55,530 bases of DNA from Planctomycetota bacterium (GTDB lineage Bacteria > Planctomycetota > Planctomycetia > Pirellulales > Pirellulaceae), in NCBI GenBank assembly GCA_027622275.1, contig JAQBZB010000018.1:1-55530 (forward strand), read 5' to 3'. Made by a program: the position numbers and the translations under genes. The first letter of the stretch is position 1. Each line of letters opens with the position of its first letter. The notes under the pieces were generated by a model that did no database searches, was not told the origin of the DNA, and saw nothing but the letters and a program-made list of their open reading frames with translations. This document shows, piece after piece, positions 52,609 through 55,530 of this stretch.

Positions 52609-55377
52609 ATGCCGATTCGACGTATCTTCCTGGGACTCGATCAACCAGCGTTGCCCGCTGCGGCCGATTACTTGCTCGGCAAGTATCGCGAAGGCAGTGC
52701 CGCGAATCTGCGCGACGTGATCGTGGTCGTCCCCGGCCGACGAGCCGGTCGGCGGCTGCTTGAAATCCTGGTCGAGCGGAGCGAAGTCAACGGACTCTTG
52801 CTCACACCACCGTTGATTGAAACGGTGGGAACACTCCCCGAACAGCTTTACACGCCACAACGTCCGTTCGCGAACGATCTGACGCAAGATCTGGCCTGGA
52901 CTCGCGCGCTGCAAACCACCCCGCACCAAGACCTCGTCCCTGTCATCCCGAATCCGCCTCAAGATGACGACGACGATCGGTGGTTTGAACTGGGGCGAAT
53001 CTTTCGACGACAGCACGTCGAACTCGCCGCGGACGGACTCGACTTCCGAGACGTCGCCGGACGCGGCGCGGCGCTCGACGGCTTCCACGAAACCGAGCGC
53101 TGGCGGGCGATGGCGGCGGTGCAAGATCGCTTTCATGGCTTGCTTGACGAGCTTGACTTGTGGGACAAACAGACGGCGCGGCTCGTCGCCATCGACAGGC
53201 AGGAATGTCAGGCCGAGCACGATCTGATTGTCATCGGCACCGTCGATATGAATGTCGCGACACGCAAGATGCTGGATCAGGTCGCGGAGCGCGTGACGGC
53301 GTTGATCTTTGCCCCGGAGCCGTGGAGTGATCGCTTCGACGAACACGGTTGCCTGATTCCGGCCGTGTGGCAAGAAGTTTGCATTCCTCTCGCAACCGCG
53401 CAGGTGGACGTCGTCAGCAGCCCGAATGATCAAGCGCTGGCGGTGTTGCGGCAAATCGCCCGCTATGAGAGTCGGTACGGCGCGGATGAGATCACGATCG
53501 GAGTCCCCGATGAGCGTCTCATCCCGGACATCGATCGAGTGCTCAAGACACGTGGATTGACAACGCGTTGGGGCCCCGGCCGTTCGCTGTTGGAAAGCGG
53601 TCCCTGCACGCTCCTCGAAAGTTTGGCCGACTACCTCGGGGGCGGACACTTTCGCGGGTTCGCGGCATTCGTGCGGCATCCCGATGTGGAAACGTGGCTG
53701 AATCAGCAACGCGTTCCGGCCGGCTGGCTCGGTGAGTTGGACGAATACCATGCGGACCACCTGCCCTACCGGCTCAACGAGCGTTGGCTCGGGCCGACAG
53801 GGAAATCCGCGAGATTGCAGGCTGCGTTCGACGCCGTGAGAAGACTTGTGGCGACGGTGGGAGACAAGGATTTGCCGATTGCCGAGTGGTCCGGGCCACT
53901 GCTGCGAGTCATGGCCGAGATTTACGGTTCGCGCGAATTGCAACGGCACGAACCAGCGGACCGTTCCGCGTTGGCGGCGTGCGAGGGCATCCGCGACGCA
54001 CTCGCAACCTATTCGGATGTCCCGGAGTCTTTGCAGCCCCGCTTATCCGCCGCGCGCGCGATACGCTGGACCTTGGATCAATTGAGCGGCCAGCCGAGCC
54101 CGGCTGCGGCTGACGAATCCGCGATCGAGATGCTCGGTTGGTTGGAGCTGCCGCTGGACGATGCACCCGCGTTAATCGTGACCAGCTTGAACGAAGCCTT
54201 CATCCCCGATTCAGTCAACTCCGACCTGTTCTTGCCGAACCAGCTTCGCAGCCAACTCGGACTACTGGACAACCCGCGCCGTTATGCGCGGGATGCTTAC
54301 GCGTTGACGGTGATGCTCGCGTCGCGTGAGGATCTCCGCGTCGTCGTCGGGCGCCGCAATCACGATGGCGATCCCCTGGTGCCCAGTCGATTGTTGTTCG
54401 CTACCGACTCGGCCGACGCCGCTGAACGTGCCCTCCGCTTCTTTCGGCACGTTGGCGACGAACCGGACGAGCAGGCGTTTGCCGGACCAAAGCCATTGGG
54501 TTCGACGAGCGACGGCCTTTCGATTCCGCGACCGGTACCGTTGGCCGAGCCGATCGCGCGGATGTCGGTGACGAGTTTCCGGGACTACATCGCTTGTCCG
54601 TATCGGTACTACTTGCGGCATGTCCTCCGCCTGCGCACGAGCGACGATCATGCCGACGAACTGGACGGCGCGGCGTTCGGCTCGCTCGCTCACGACGTGC
54701 TGCATGAGTTTGGCAAAAGTCCCGAGCGTCACTCGACCGACGTCGAGCAGATTCGCCGCACGCTTCATGATGCCTTGAACCGAACTGTGGCGAAGGACTT
54801 CGGCCGCGACGCGATGGCGGTCGTGCATGTGCAAGTGGAACAGCTTCGCCTGCGTCTCGATGCCTTCGCCGAACAGCAAGCTGCCTGGGCCGCCGAGGGA
54901 TGGCGTATCGAGCACGCGGAAGTGCCCACCGATCAGCATCAACATGCGGAGTTGTTCGTCGATGGTGAACCGATGCGATTGACCGGCCGCATCGACCGCA
55001 TCGACGTCAATTCGGCAACGGGCCAGCGCATTGTCTTTGATTACAAAACCTCGGACGCAAGTAAACGGCCGGAAGATGCCCATCAGCGGCGCGGTGAGTG
55101 GATCGACCTGCAACTGCCGCTCTACCGGCATTTGGTTCGCGCGCTCGGGATCGAGGGCCCCCTTCGACTTGGCTACATTACGCTATCGAAGGATACGAGC
55201 CGCATCGACTTCCTGGAGGCGCAGTGGAGCGAGGCAGATCTCGAACAAGCCGATCAGCGCGCGTACGAAATCGTCCGTGCCGTCCGCAGCGAGCATTTCT
55301 GGCCGCCCACCGATCCACCTCCCGACTTCTCCGAAGAGTTCGCTGGGATCTGCCAGGACCGCGTGTTTGTCCGTTAA
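52609..55377 (+). CDS. AddB-like PD-(D/E)XK nuclease family protein
   Basis: This 922-residue protein resembles AddB/RexB-type subunits of recombination helicase-nucleases. The N-terminal helicase-like region (VIVVVPGRRAGRRLLEIL) lacks a proper Walker A, as in degenerate AddB subunits. Near residue 660 is SFRDYIACPYRYYLRHVLRL. Near 790-813 is the RecB-type nuclease core, GRIDRIDV followed by VFDYKT. Such enzymes process double-strand breaks with an AddA partner. The start at 52609 begins MPIRRIFLGLDQPALP; the frame extends to 52474 but that part is a palindromic repeat. No AddA gene is seen before the window end, 153 bp further on. Confidence 0.82.
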   Translation: MPIRRIFLGLDQPALPAAADYLLGKYREGSAANLRDVIVVVPGRRAGRRLLEILVERSEVNGLLLTPPLIETVGTLPEQLYTPQRPFANDLTQDLAWTRALQTTPHQDLVPVIPNPPQDDDDDRWFELGRIFRRQHVELAADGLDFRDVAGRGAALDGFHETERWRAMAAVQDRFHGLLDELDLWDKQTARLVAIDRQECQAEHDLIVIGTVDMNVATRKMLDQVAERVTALIFAPEPWSDRFDEHGCLIPAVWQEVCIPLATAQVDVVSSPNDQALAVLRQIARYESRYGADEITIGVPDERLIPDIDRVLKTRGLTTRWGPGRSLLESGPCTLLESLADYLGGGHFRGFAAFVRHPDVETWLNQQRVPAGWLGELDEYHADHLPYRLNERWLGPTGKSARLQAAFDAVRRLVATVGDKDLPIAEWSGPLLRVMAEIYGSRELQRHEPADRSALAACEGIRDALATYSDVPESLQPRLSAARAIRWTLDQLSGQPSPAAADESAIEMLGWLELPLDDAPALIVTSLNEAFIPDSVNSDLFLPNQLRSQLGLLDNPRRYARDAYALTVMLASREDLRVVVGRRNHDGDPLVPSRLLFATDSADAAERALRFFRHVGDEPDEQAFAGPKPLGSTSDGLSIPRPVPLAEPIARMSVTSFRDYIACPYRYYLRHVLRLRTSDDHADELDGAAFGSLAHDVLHEFGKSPERHSTDVEQIRRTLHDALNRTVAKDFGRDAMAVVHVQVEQLRLRLDAFAEQQAAWAAEGWRIEHAEVPTDQHQHAELFVDGEPMRLTGRIDRIDVNSATGQRIVFDYKTSDASKRPEDAHQRRGEWIDLQLPLYRHLVRALGIEGPLRLGYITLSKDTSRIDFLEAQWSEADLEQADQRAYEIVRAVRSEHFWPPTDPPPDFSEEFAGICQDRVFVR

Positions 55378-55410
55378 CGCGTGGCGTCACAGAACGAAAC
55401 TTGGCGAGCG

Positions 55411-55461
55411 GTGGGCGTTAGCCCACTGGTGAACCAACTTGATCAGTGGGCTAACGCCCAC
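55411..55461. repeat. Inverted repeat after the AddB-like gene, family E
   Basis: GTGGGCGTTAGCCCACTG (55411-55428) and its exact inverse (55444-55461) form an 18-bp perfect stem with a 15-base loop, 34 bp after the stop codon. Confidence 0.9.
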
Positions 55462-55484
55462 TGCCACTCACTTTGTAGTGGTGG

Positions 55485-55530
55485 CTTCCAGCCGCCACGT
55501 GATTTCACGGGAATTTGTGGCGGCTGGAAG
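55485..55530. repeat. Inverted repeat cut by the window end, family F
   Basis: CTTCCAGCCGCCAC (55485-55498) pairs with GTGGCGGCTGGAAG (55517-55530). The right arm ends at the window edge, so its full length is unknown. Confidence 0.8.

Overview
The window reads as chromosomal DNA of a planctomycete. The evidence is the gene content. There are two PSD1 genes (cytochrome-c-like CxxCH plus DUF1549/DUF1553) and three DUF1501 genes, a 1309-residue PVC-type haem protein, a tandem double-length UvrA, very long PQQ-propeller and TPR proteins, few clear Shine-Dalgarno sites and many palindromic intergenic repeats. Species cannot be told from the sequence alone.

Layout, left to right. 1-3083: the end of an integrated element, with a partial HTH/coiled-coil gene, a cluster of short GTCAGACG repeats and a tyrosine integrase abutting the 3' end of tRNA-Leu(GAG). 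3434-5990: a family IV esterase and an orphan DUF1501 gene. 6153-8552: a 5'-truncated HerA-like ATPase remnant followed by a compact type II restriction-modification pair. 8627-17646: a likely three-gene minus-strand operon of a TPR/C39-like giant, a PQQ-propeller fusion with a Rossmann-like segment, and a CpdA-like phosphodiesterase. 17631-18104: a scar made of the 5' ends of a second PSD1 gene and a second PQQ gene, joined head-on. 18226-23232: a GT4 glycosyltransferase and a PSD1-DUF1501 pair. 23248-23858: a small unknown gene coupled to a retropepsin-like protease. 24019-31215: a 2398-residue double UvrA with an internally duplicated C-terminal extension and several repeats inserted in frame. 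31484-35038: gene debris (Uma2, antiporter, cytochrome c, HhH) around an APH/P-loop kinase fusion and pcm. 35132-40760: recA, an overlapping HtrA-like protease and alaS. 40870-49808: a second PSD1-DUF1501 pair diverging from the PVC haem/LamG/propeller gene. 50236-55377: a truncated-looking HTH-PAS protein, threonine synthase and an AddB-like nuclease.

The most unusual signals are not single genes. (1) At least ten intergenic long inverted repeats of several families are present, including one element family found three times, one copy being a perfect 54-bp palindrome. (2) Related G+A-rich repeats sit in frame at the equivalent linker of both UvrA halves. An 83-bp inverted repeat and a heptamer repeat also sit in frame in the same gene. 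(3) The 17.6-18.1 kb scar records deletion of a duplicated cluster. (4) The UvrA C-terminal extension appears to be a tandem duplication of an unrecognised domain. All functional calls come from reading motifs; no database search was possible.
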